A stretch of DNA of 64,000 nucleotides. Origin: Rhexocercosporidium sp. MPI-PUGE-AT-0058. Its lineage: Eukaryota > Ascomycota > Leotiomycetes > Helotiales. Shown here in pieces: positions 43,476 through 53,376 of this stretch (position 1 is the stretch's first letter; every line of letters begins with the position of its first letter). Both the position numbers and the translations under genes were made by a program. Under the pieces are notes generated by a model. It was not told the origin of the DNA. It ran no database searches and saw nothing but the letters and a program-made list of their open reading frames with translations. The stretch lies in assembly GCA_020746875.1 (NCBI GenBank), contig JAGTJL010000001.1:2666001-2730000 (forward strand). The letters are read 5' to 3'.

Positions 43476-45385
43476 CTAAGCATAACCATTCATAGCTTCC
43501 GTCGATCCCACGCCCTTGAAATCGCATTCGAAATCCTCAGATGCGCCAATAGCCACATCGAGATGGGACATAGTCACCTGGCATCCGTCTTGGATCGCCA
43601 GAGCCTGAGCCGTTGACACTAAGTTTTTGATCTAAAAAAAATACCGTTAATTGATTTGCTCCTCGAAGTCGTGAAGGAGGTACCTACCTCGCGACCATTG
43701 CGCCCCTTTCGTGCCCAGTCATTGAAGTTGTCCGGGCTGTAAATTGCTGCTCCCTGAGGTGTGGTTGCCATGCCTAGAAAATACCGCCAGACACTGGTCC
43801 GCTGCTTAAGGTTTAACTTGTCGTATTTGAGTTTGAAGTGGATCCGACTGGCGATTACATTATCAATTTGTTCTACCCGGTTAGTGGTGAGAAACATCAT
43901 TCCTTGATAGTATTCCAGGGGTCCGCAGGAACACGCAGACGAGAGCATTTCGATGGATATCGTGAGATGAGTGCTGTTCGAGAAGTACATCCGCCTCATC
44001 CAAGAGGAGGACCGCCTTTTATCGAGAAGCGCGTTTGAAGATACGAGGCAGCCGAATTTCGACGGTCTCTGCCGTTGTACCGAGCTCACTAGCAGAGACC
44101 GGCATAAGTGGCCTTTGAAGATGTTCGGCAATCAGCTCAGCCGTCAAGGTCTTCCCCACACCTGGTGGTCCACTTTTATACCATGTTACAGTAAGGTGCC
44201 ATAGGTATTTGCACCCCCCCTTGCAAATCCCACTTTTCTCAACCAGTGACAGTCCTCGTTTGGCAGTCTAATAGACTTGATTGGCTACTTATAGCAAGGG
44301 GGGGGTGCAAATTACCTATGGCACCTTACTGTAGCATCATGCCATCAACAGGGACTAGATACTAACTGTAAAAGAACACTAAATCCTTGACCCTTTCCTG
44401 TTACGACATCGTCAAAGGAATGCGTCATGGCCCGCTTGACGTGGGCTTCGGAAAGATCTTGCACGGCCTTCTTCTTCTTCGGAGGAATGTGAAGGTCATT
44501 TAGCGCCGCCTGTTTCTAGTTAATCTCTTTGATATTAGCGACAGCCACCTCCGCTACATTTAATATATTAGTCGTAAGGCGATACTTATAGCAGAAAAGA
44601 GATGCTCACCCCATCTTCGGTCGCCTAAGCTGAACGCAGGAACGGTTGGACTGCAGATGAGCAGGTCGTCTCCCCTCACGTCGGATCGTCAAAATCGATC
44701 ACATGCCAGCCAGCTGGTGAGCTCTTATTCGAATTCTTGATGCTCGGTCTGGCGTAATTCGGGTACTCCTCTCGAAAATAACCTGCATCGACTATAACTC
44801 GGCTTTCGATAGAAATTTTAACGACCCGATCTTTCTTAATGTAGAATCCCTTGCCTTTGTACTCGTAGAGGTGGACTTCCATTATGGACAGAAGTTTCTG
44901 TCCGCATTCGGTGAGCTGGGCTCTGACTTGCCTTTCATTCGGGTGATATTTGAGAGGGAATATCTCCAGAGCAGTGATCTGTTTCGCCCCACGGAATATC
45001 TCGATAACATGCTCACTTGTGATTTCCCTAAACACCTTCCCGTCGAAATCCAAAAGCGAGCCTTGACGTGGAAGTATTTTCTTCCCTCATTTGCTGTTTT
45101 CTCTTCCTCAAATTCGTACTTCACATATCTTGGCTAGCCAGTGCCGAAGCATTTTGTGTGTGCCAGAGTGTTCGGCTTGAAGAGTGTCCACAGGAGGTCG
45201 TACGTGATCTGACGCTCCTCGAGAAGCGGGCCAAGGCGCTCAGTTGTCAGGGCGTAGGTTGTCTATCCGTAGAACGATCGAGGGCCGCGCTGGGGTTTTG
45301 GCGGCACTCTTCCAGATCGAGGAGGTAATGGTAGAGGATGTTCTGCTCTACCTGTGCTCTGATATGCCTGAGTGTCCAAGAAATG
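43476..45385 (-). pseudogene. DUF7025-AAA+ ATPase, disrupted by MITE, stops and frameshifts
   Basis: From the N-terminus: 'HIRAQVEQNILYHYLLDLEE' (about 45370), 'LLEERQITYDLLWTLFKPNT', 'YVKYEFEEEKTANEGRKYF', then, in a shifted frame, the DUF7025 segment 'LDFDGKVFREITSEHVIEI', 'FPLKYHPNERQVRAQLTECG' and 'FREEYPNYARPSI'. The AAA part has 'AHVKRAMTHSFDDVVTGKGQ', the MITE, Walker A 'SGPPGVGKTLTAELIAEHL', and Walker B 'AVLLLDEADVLLEQ' after a TAA. After a one-base shift come 'LEYYQGMMFLTTNRVEQID' (sensor 1), 'SRIHFKLKYDKL' and 'NGRE|IKNLVSTAQALAIQDG'. The stop is at 43476. This family is expanded in filamentous fungi and its cellular role is not established. Confidence 0.85.
44187..44333. mobile_element. 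147-bp MITE with TA duplication
   Basis: The left end TA-cagtaaggtgccataggta, continuing 'tttgcacccccccttgc', is mirrored at 44294-44333 as 'gcaaggggggggtgcaaa', then 'tacctatggcaccttactg'-TA. The ends are about 38 bp with one or two mismatches. The element lies immediately upstream of the Walker A codons of the AAA gene. Confidence 0.88.
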
Positions 45386-45691
45386 GATTTCAACCCTGCT
45401 ACTATTGTCCCAATCGAACGAGGGTAAACACATGCAGCTCAGCTCTCCTATCCCACATTGGTCAAGAGGATTTGCCCTCGAGTATATCTCTCCTTCCTCT
45501 GATCGAAATCAGCAACGAACCTCTAAGTGAGGGGTGAGCGTACCTTTGTGATACATGCACATCTTCAAGTGATTCATCATCATGTCACGTCTCTGAACAT
45601 ATCCACATTCCTATCTCTTTCTCCAGAGAGTTCCAGGCCGGACCTTGGACGCTGCCTGGCCAACTCTGAATGAATTCTAACATGCACTTAG

Positions 45692-46276
45692 GATTCCTCT
45701 GAACGATGACGCGCAAGAGAAGGCAAAGCGACTGCAATCACGGCATGCTCTCTATGACATACACATGAATCAAATCAAGGCTGCGGCGTCTCCCATGCGA
45801 AAACTCACCAATTTCGAGCCAGCGAGTAGTTCGCCATCCTCCAATCCCAAAACACCGCGACGAACACTAGGGAAGGAAAATGATCTGGACGGAGGAGCCA
45901 TAGTGATTGGTGGAACGGCTGTTACTCCCCTGGGGCGTGTGCCAATACTAGCCAATTTCGAGGAATGGATGAAGATGGCTACAGATAACAAGATCAATGC
46001 AGCCAATTCTTGGACTTTCGCCCTCATTGATTATTTCTACGACATGTCCCTGCTGAAGGAAGGCGACGGCGTCAATTTTGAAAAAGCCAGTTGTACCTTG
46101 GATGGATAGCTGCGTCAAGATTTATACCAGCAGAGTCGACAGTGTAGCCGCCGAGACCGGTAAACTTCTGAGCGGCCTAGCAGGCAGTGGCAATAGCAAG
46201 AAGAATGGCGAGAGCGAAGAAGGGGAAGAAAATGAAGAGGCGGAGGTGCTGTCAGGAGGAAGCCAAAGGAGCGGGT
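45692..46276 (+). pseudogene. Fragment of condensin subunit CAP-H (Barren/Brn1)
   Basis: After an acceptor ('gcacttag'), the frame reads 'IPLNDDAQEKAKRLQSRHAL', 'YDIHMNQIKAAASPMRKLTN', 'KTPRRTLGKENDLDGGAI', 'VPILANFEEWMKMATDNKIN', 'NSWTFALIDYFYDMSLLKEG' and 'VNFEKASCTLDG'. A short insertion breaks the frame, and 'CVKIYTSRVDSVAAETGKLL' follows, then an acidic run. This is the conserved N-terminal region of CAP-H, an essential single-copy kleisin of the condensin complex. Only about 190 of roughly 850 residues are present. It must be a partial duplication, with the functional gene elsewhere. Confidence 0.85.
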
Positions 46277-46689
46277 AAGTCAATATGTCATCCCCACGTT
46301 TGTTTCGAATTTCCGGCTGCTCTTTTTGATATTATTATTGTCTGATGTTGTTTTTAAGAAAGAAACAAAACGAGGGCTGCAGCGACAGCCCAGAATGATG
46401 GGGTACATACACATGCGCGCTAGTGCAGCTAGCTCCCGCTTCTGGCTCAAGGCTCACTCGGCGTCTTGGTAGGGCTTGCACCATTGAGCGCCCACGCTCA
46501 GAACCATCACCGGCAACAGCAGTCAGCTCGAGACCGGGAATGCCACTAGAGGCATCAAGCTCGAATCATTACCAATCACTTACACGACCCGACCAGATCC
46601 TTACCAAACACAAAACCCAGATATCATCTGCGACGGTAATTATCAGCCTGTGTCTTTTATCGCCTTCACGTTCTGACTCTTTGAGTCCG

Positions 46690-47703
46690 TAGCGAAGAAG
46701 AGCTTAGCTGACGTAGCTATCGACGAGGATTATATTATCGCGGATCGTACGGGTTAAGATATAAGAGATTAGGCAAAGGATAAAGAGCGGATTCTCCTTA
46801 AAGAAAAAGATCGTATTATAAGAGTTAAGTTAGTTAGATTTCTAATTATCTCGGAAGCGTAATATATAACTTAAGCTTATTATTTACTTTTTTGTGATTC
46901 CGTAAGTATGCTTTTATCGCTAATTGCTTCGGGTTTTATACGATCCAGAAACAGATATCTTTATAATAAAGCGCCTTATATTGCCGCTTAACCTCTTCGA
47001 ACTCGCTAAGCTTAGCGGCGTCTAAGTTCTAGCGTAAAGGTTCTTTACACTTGTTAATCTCGGCCGTGTAATATTCGTCCGAATCCTTTATTATAATGAT
47101 ATCTGTCCTGTCGTTAAAATAACCGGAGTTCTTATTTATATCTTCGTCGGCGGTACTGTTATTGCTTTTATTATTTTTCAAGTCGAATATCATATTATTA
47201 TCGGATCTAAAGCTATTATTATTATTGCTATTATTACTATTAATACCGGTATCACTGTCCTCGTCGTGATCATAATACGTCGGCTTACGGGGGTAAGCGT
47301 TCTTATTAGCCTTTTCCCTCTCGCTGAGAAGGTTTTTATTAGCTTTGCCTTCGATGCGTAAACGAATTCCGCTAGTCGACCGCTTGTATAAGCTTGAAAT
47401 AATGTTATAATAGCAATATCATAACAGTCGTCCTCGGTAAAGAAGACGGATTTAATACTAAAAGAGTAAGAGAAGTAAGTCGTCCGGTCCGGCTATAAGC
47501 TTAGATTTAAACGTAATACGTAGCTTAAACTCGACCTTAAGTATGCCGTCGATATACTTGAATTATAGATTAGTATTTAATATAAGTACGGCGTGCGAGG
47601 TAAATTGCTTTACTTTAACGACCTCGTATTTATTATTCGCGTTCACGTATTTATTATTCACTCGGCGGTAAAATATCTTAAATCTCGTTAGTATATATAA
47701 AAA
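46690..47703 (-). other. AT-rich, RIP-degraded repetitive sequence
   Basis: One minus-strand frame is partly readable: 'DSDEYYTAEINKCKEPLR', 'LDAAKLSEFEEVKRQYKALY' and 'KDICFWIV*NPKQLAIKAY', with asparagine-rich parts between and stops at Gln positions. It looks like a RIP-mutated repetitive gene that I cannot identify. High TpA content contrasts with the CYTH relic that starts at 47704. Confidence 0.45.
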
Positions 47704-48175
47704 GATCTTTTACTCCCCGGCTTCCGCCAGCGTTTCCAAGACGAATATTTCGATTCCGCCAATAAACTGTCGAAGAACGGTATATGGATACGGAAACGGA
47801 ATGAGTCCTGGGAGGCCAAACATCGCCAGGGCGGAGACTACCTCCGATCCTCCTTTCACGAGACCGATAACGTTGACGAGATCAAGAGACTCGTTGCTGC
47901 ATATGCGCCTGCAGGGCAGGGTCTCAGACCAGAAGCCAACTTCGGTTTGAACAGCATCTGTCGCTACCTTACAACGAGAGAGACATTTCTCGCAGACCAT
48001 CAATTCTCAATCATGTTAGACTCAACAGATTTTGGTCATTCTGTTAGTGAAGTCGAACTGTAAACGTGTGAGCCTACAACAGCGCTCGCCGACATCGACA
48101 AGTTTATGTAGAAGTACTCGTGGTTTTTTGCAAACAAAACCCCTCCAAAGGGGAAGATGACCGCCTACTTTGAAT
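47704..48175 (+). pseudogene. CYTH-domain protein (thiamine-triphosphatase-like) relic
   Basis: The plus frame reads 'LLLPGFRQRFQDEYFDSAN' and 'KLSKNGIWIRKRNESWEAKH', then 'GGDYLRSSFHETDNVDEI'. It continues with 'NFGLNSICRYLTTRETFLAD' and 'SIMLDSTDFGHSVSEVEL', then TAA, and on in frame: 'ALADIDKFM*KYSWFFANKT', 'KGKMTAYFELYGF'. Antiparallel strands with Lys-Arg/Glu-x-Lys and a late 'DSTDFGHSVxEVEL' (metal-binding Glu-x-Glu) are the CYTH triphosphate-tunnel fold, used by thiamine triphosphatase and related enzymes. The 5' end is replaced by the AT-rich repeat, and two stops are internal. Confidence 0.7.
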
Positions 48176-48929
48176 TATACGGATTTCCTTCTGAGGTATA
48201 CACTTTGTTTCTCAGATCAGAGTTCGCGCTAACTGTTAAAGGTGTCATCGTCCCTGTCTTACACCTCTGCGAACATTTCAATTCGTCTTGCTGACGTCGA
48301 TGTCGCAAGTACACTTGAAATCCTGATACGCAAAGCTGGTAATACACAATTAGCTCGGAGAGGGTCCCTGATGTATGGCGACCCAGGCAGGAAGTATAAA
48401 GAGTTAGACAGCTGAGGCGAAATGGTGGGAACAAGAACTCGAGAGCTACGAGCATGAGCGAGGGGAATAGGGGCAGAGTGAAACGATTGGAACATGGGAG
48501 GTTTGTAGAAGAGAGATTGAAGCTGCGGAGCATCAAGTATACATCGCCGCAAATGGAGAGCGCTGCTCTGGAGGCTGGCTCCTCTTGAGATCTAGATTTG
48601 GCCTTGCGATAGCAAGTAGCGTTTGACAGAATGGAAAACAAGCCACCTCGAATATGCCACAAAATAAGGCACCGTAAAGAAGTCCCTCCCAGGACCTGAG
48701 AGTGAAGCTGTGAATCTCTTTGTTCGTTGGCTTCCATTGCTATTCACATACTGTCGACCGGCGCGACCTCAGAAGCCAACACAAAATTTCGAAATCATTC
48801 CACAGTATCGATCTTGCTGACTACCAACTGAGTCACCCACAACAAAACTCTGTCGTTAGTCGTCCAACGGCAGGCGAAAGTGTTACCGGCAAGCTGGCCA
48901 TCGACAGCAACCATGACATAAAAGCAATC
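48176..48929. other. Intergenic, no firm gene
   Basis: A 190-codon minus frame (48165-48737) begins with ATG but shows no domain or compositional sign of coding and overlaps the CYTH relic. It is noted as possible only. Confidence 0.3.
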
Positions 48930-49585
48930 ATGGCGTCCAATCTCCAGTATAACTATGATTCTCTCCCTGGTCGGGCAGTCCGCTTTCTCCGATTATGGCC
49001 AGGGCAACCAGGCTCTCCTCTCATTTGTTCCCTGAACAATGTGTTCTGGACGACCCAAACCTGGACTACAAAGCCATGCCCTACGTCTGGGGCGATGAAT
49101 TCCCCCAGTATACACTCTGGATTGATAGGATAGATCACAAGCAGCTTTTGATCCGCCCCAATCTAGCTGCGGCACTTAGACAGCTTCGGGAAAACCATCC
49201 GTCATGCTGCGATCTTAGCTGCGCCTATCGAGGAAGTTCCACCAGTGTCTGCCAGACACTTCATGAGCAGTTTACCTTTCCGACATATCTTTGGATAGAT
49301 GCTGTCTGTATTGATCAGAACAATATTGAGGAACGTGGCCAGCAAGTTTCGCTGATGTTTGAAATCTACACGAAGGCTTCAGTCGTTATTGCCTGGCTCG
49401 GGGAAGAAGACGAGTACACCGTTCCAGCCCTTCGATTGCTCTATGGGCTTTCTGGCCTCTGGGACTGGTGGTCGGATGATGCAAAGGCTGCAATCCGCCA
49501 CTTGGCTCACAACGAGGAATTCAAAAAGCTTGCGGATGACAACAAACTGCAACGGGGTTGTCCATCATTTCGAGGGTCCGGATAA
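48930..49585 (+). pseudogene. HET-domain protein, frameshifted and 3'-truncated
   Basis: ATG 48930 ('MASNLQYNYDSLPGRAVRFL') continues to 'SPLICSLNNV'. After a missing base near 49047, the frame resumes with 'LDDPNLDYKAMPYVWGDEF', 'LIRPNLAAALRQLRENHP', 'YLWIDAVCIDQNNIEERGQQ' and 'KASVVIAWLGEEDEYTVPAL'. These are the two classical HET motifs ('YxALSYVWGD' and 'WIDAICIDQ'). HET proteins trigger cell death after fusion of incompatible hyphae. The sequence ends about 250 bases before the DUF3435 gene; the usual 'RVWVxQE' region is missing. Confidence 0.82.
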
Positions 49586-49837
49586 TGGCCTGTAGGGCTT
49601 CGAGAGGGGATGCGGAAAGGTAGAAGTCATGGCCACGTTTGCTGAAGACATTTCTGCGATACTCAAATATCAAACAAGACAACCACTGCCTCGTCCTCTC
49701 CCTCCATTGCCGGCGAGACGTAATACTTGGTGTTGCATTCAAACATAGCATAGAGTCACTAGCAAGGCTGAAAAGAATGACAACAGAAGTGGATGGAAAT
49801 GGTAATTTGACGAACTATGTATGAAACGGAACGCAGT

Positions 49838-52426
49838 CTATTTTGTCGAACGCACAAACCTTGGTTCCCGGAGCTTGACGCCGTGCACTTCCTCTACGTG
49901 GCCCTTGAAATGCTCTATGTGCTCGAGAACAAGCCCCTGAGACTTGCAAGCTGGGTGATAACACTCTATCTTGGCGTGCGGATCTCTTCCTTCGAGGTGA
50001 ATCCGTTCGACGTGATCCATCATCTTTGCAGGGAGGCAAAAAGAGCCCATCCGCTCCTCATAGCTCTTCGATTCGTCGCCAATGCAGATCGGGCACTGGT
50101 CCTTGGCAAGCTTAATAGGGAATGGCTCGAGATCGGGCGATTACTCCTTGATAAGAGGTGGCTAGGGGAGGGCAACCCGGAGTCGGTACCGTCGAGGCAC
50201 TTCGCGGCGGCGGCAGAGGATGACCATGAGACCGGCAGAGTGGATTCGGCGTGCGACAATCTCCTGCGGGGTAGTACCTACAACATGAGTGCAGATAAGT
50301 TCGGCCAACTTCGCCCGTTCAGGGATCTAATGTTCAACCACCGGCTCGATATACTCCTCTTCTTGCTGTCCACTGTTCTGCCTCTCAATATCCTCTAGCG
50401 GGCGGCGGCGGAAGTAGTCGGTTCGGTACTCCTCAGAGATGATATTTCGCCGCCGAGTTCGGGCAGTACCGATCTCCGCGGTAAGACGCCGAACTTCCGC
50501 CTCGAACTCCGTGCCCTGGATCCTGTAAGCTCCAGCTTTTAGCTGAGCCCGCTGCTTCTCGAGGTCGACGATACTTGGGTCTGGGGGAAGCGCTGTAAGA
50601 ACGTCGTCCAGCACATGAACTAGAGCACGAGGATCACGCATAAGGCTCATGTGAGTAAGCATACGTAGGATGCCATCTGCAGATGGTCGCTCAAGGACAG
50701 CAGACAGGACGTCAAACGGCACCCTTTCATTAATGTAGGCTCCGTTATACACTGCCGAGTTCGGGTTGTGTCACATAACCTAATCTCGAACCGCATTCGT
50801 GGCAGTACCTAGACAAAGAAGAAAGACCCTATTAGTAGAATGGTCTATGATTATGATGTCACAGGACACTTACGGTCAACGACGTTGGCCGTCCCACGAC
50901 GGAAGCAATAGCTGGTCAGCTTCTCTAAGAAGCCCGTCGCAAGCCCAAGGCGGTTTAAGCAGTCTCTATATTGAGAGTAAGTAAGAGCGAGTGTCAGAGA
51001 GGTAATCACCCCGGTAGCTGGCCTCTCGTCCTGACGGAAGATAGGAGTCTTGATCATTCCTTGCTTCCAGGACAGTGGTGTAGACACAACCGGGCCCCAT
51101 ACCTTGTGCTCAAAAACCCGCTCGACCGTAGTTAGGCTCGGTGCCTCGAAGGCCTCATCTGCAATAGCTAAGGAGACGAGGTGGGTAATCGGACAGAAGA
51201 TAAGGTCGTCTACTTCAGTGAAGAAGAATATAGTGCTACCGTAGTTTGTCAATACGCTTCCGGAGCACATAGGGTAGAGAATGGGTTCGTTGACTCACGG
51301 CTTTGGGCGTCTCTTAGCTCCCTTGTGGTGCGCCAGCTTGACCTCCATCGCAAGCATATCCCGCTCTCCTACTACAGGGTTCCGCACGACTAGGAGGCGG
51401 ACGTCTTCGTAGTAGAGCGAGTCGAATTGTCTGAGTTCCGTTCCAACATCGCTCATAACAACATGGTCGTCTGAGCCATTACCATTGTTCTCGGAGCCCA
51501 AGTCGGCAATCGCGCTATCGTGATCATCGAAGCCAAAGTCGGCATCAGCGCCAACTTCAGCATCTTCATCTTCAAAGCTATTATCGTCCACATCTCCATC
51601 GTCGGATTCCTCGTCCTTAAGGCCAGGCCACCGCCGCCTCTTCTTCTTTGCATCAACCAGCTCTGCGGGCCGGCACCCTGTGGCGAAGAGGAGAAGCAAG
51701 ATCAGTGCGAACTGCACGCGATGTCGCTCCGTAGGGAAGGTAGAAGTGTCGCGTGCCTAGTGGTAGTTAAGCAGGAGTAAGAGGTCGTCGACACCAAGGA
51801 CAGGCTTCTCCTTGACCGTGATATCGAGATCGTAGTCCCTTGTTAGGGACCGTAGATGTACTGAATAGATATTAACATCCATGGGCCAGATTTGAGGATC
51901 AAAGATAGGTGCCTTATCGCGAGAGCTTCTTTAGCATTATTGGTGTCCATGTGGCGGCCGTTCTCTCGATTGAAGAGCATCTTGAACCGTAGATAATATT
52001 GGTGCATCGTACTCCTCTTCTTCACTCGATTAACCTTGCAGATATGGATGAGGAACGCTATTGTGGTCCCTTTAGAACAGTTCCGGGCTATCGTGCGCCA
52101 GGAGGGGCGCTTGGGTAGATGTGCACAGAACCTGGCTTCAAAGTCAGACTAGCTACGTACTCCACGTTGTGGATCAAGTGTTGGCTCTCTTACCTGCTGA
52201 ACTTGTCGATGATGTCCTGAAGGTTGTCTTTCGTAGTATCGGTATAGTTGGGCTTTACGGTCGCCTCGTTGTGTTGGTCGATCAGGTTCTGGTAAAACTC
52301 GGGAGGGCGTGGTTGGATCTTCGGTTTAGGACGACGACGTTTAACACAATCATTAAGGCGTGCGAGATTCGGCCTGGAGGTTGGGGGCAGCCGCGGTTTG
52401 ACTGTGGCATAGTGCCTGCCGACCAT
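49838..52426 (-). pseudogene. DUF3435 tyrosine-recombinase-like protein with C2H2 end (copy 2)
   Basis: ATG 52426 ('MVGRHYATVKPRLPPTSRPN') is followed by an intron, 'KRPSWRTIARNCSKGTTIAF', 'STMHQYYLRFKMLFNRENGR', a one-base shift, 'IFDPQIWPMDVNIYSVHLRS' and 'DYDLDITVKEKPVLGVDDLL'. A TAG stands where Trp is expected ('NYH*ARDTS'). 'RVQFALILLLLFATGCRPAE', a long acidic insertion ('DEESDDGDVDDNSFEDEDAE') and 'YYEDVRLLVVRNPVVGERDM' follow. The recombinase half has 'KLTSYCFRRGTANVVD' (catalytic Arg), 'VPFDVLSAVLERPSADGIL' and 'RMLTHMSLMRDPRA'. It ends with the Cys/His region 'MMDHVERIHLEG', 'CYHPACKSQGL', 'FKGHVEEVHG'. It is a different subfamily from copy 1 and less decayed. Confidence 0.82.
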
Positions 52427-53376
52427 CGCGAAGGGAGGAGGATTATTCGGTTTGTGGTGGGGGGGAAGCCGAGAGCAGGATCTCGTCGTGTGAGGTGCTG
52501 AGTCGAGAGGGAGAAGGGGGATGGTAATGCAATAGGAATGGGGATGAGGATGAGGATGGGGAGGGTATGTATGTGAGCAGGAACGATGGGCAGTGCCATG
52601 ATGACCGACCTAAAGGCCCCCCAAAACGGGGGATTGAGGGTGGATGGAGTCAGAGAATCGAGAACTGGGATCAGAGAAACAGAAGAAGAGGGTCGATCGA
52701 TACCTGGACGTTGCGGGGATGAGCCGCCGCCAGGCGCCGTGGGACGCCGCACGTGAGGCGTTGTTGGAGGGGTTCGAACCCGCGTAAAACAGCGACCAAA
52801 ACCGCCGAAAACAGCAGCGCCAACACCACAACCCCGCTAAATATTATAATAATACTATACTGTATATTCAAACGGAACAAACATTGTTTGAATCCCTTGA
52901 AATGAATATTGAAATGGGTATTGAAATGCTGTGTATCATTTTCATAGCTACTGTAGGCATAAGTCTCTTAGATCAGGATTTCGTCCATTTGCAACTCGAC
53001 GGATTGTCTTCTTAGTCCAGTTCCTACTATTCAATGCCTTCCCTATACTGTAACCCGATACATTTCTGAGTAGTACGAACCAGGCTTCTCTAGCAAGTGT
53101 TCACAAATGGCGTGTGGCTAGCATTAATTATCGGTATGACGCTTATTCTACGTCCGCCACCATTCCGAGGGGCTTTCAAACTGCCGAAATACTAGAACTT
53201 CGAGTAGATTGCTTGGATGCAAGGGAGATAGCGAAGGAGGCTAGCAGCATGAAAATAGTCTATGTAATCAAATAACAGTGATGGAACCTACAGAGGAGGT
53301 CATGCTTGAGTTTACTTTACGATAGTCTAGAGTAACGCGGCCTAGCCAATGATATAACCGTATTTTACGGAGCTTT
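52427..53376. other. 5' flank of DUF3435 copy 2, no recognised gene
   Basis: It includes a purine-rich block ('ggatgaggatgaggatgggga' region, about 52540-52570) and AT-rich sequence after 52850. Overlapping minus-strand frames have no domain. An element boundary may lie near 52850, where composition changes. Confidence 0.35.

Noticed and set aside
48165..48737. 190-codon minus-strand frame as a gene
   Set aside because: No domain or splice structure, cysteine- and serine-rich random-looking composition, and it overlaps the CYTH relic.
33804..52426. Complete Starship element
   Set aside because: No terminal repeats, target duplication or characteristic companion genes were found, and the DUF3435 proteins have C2H2 tails. 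Kept only as a possibility.
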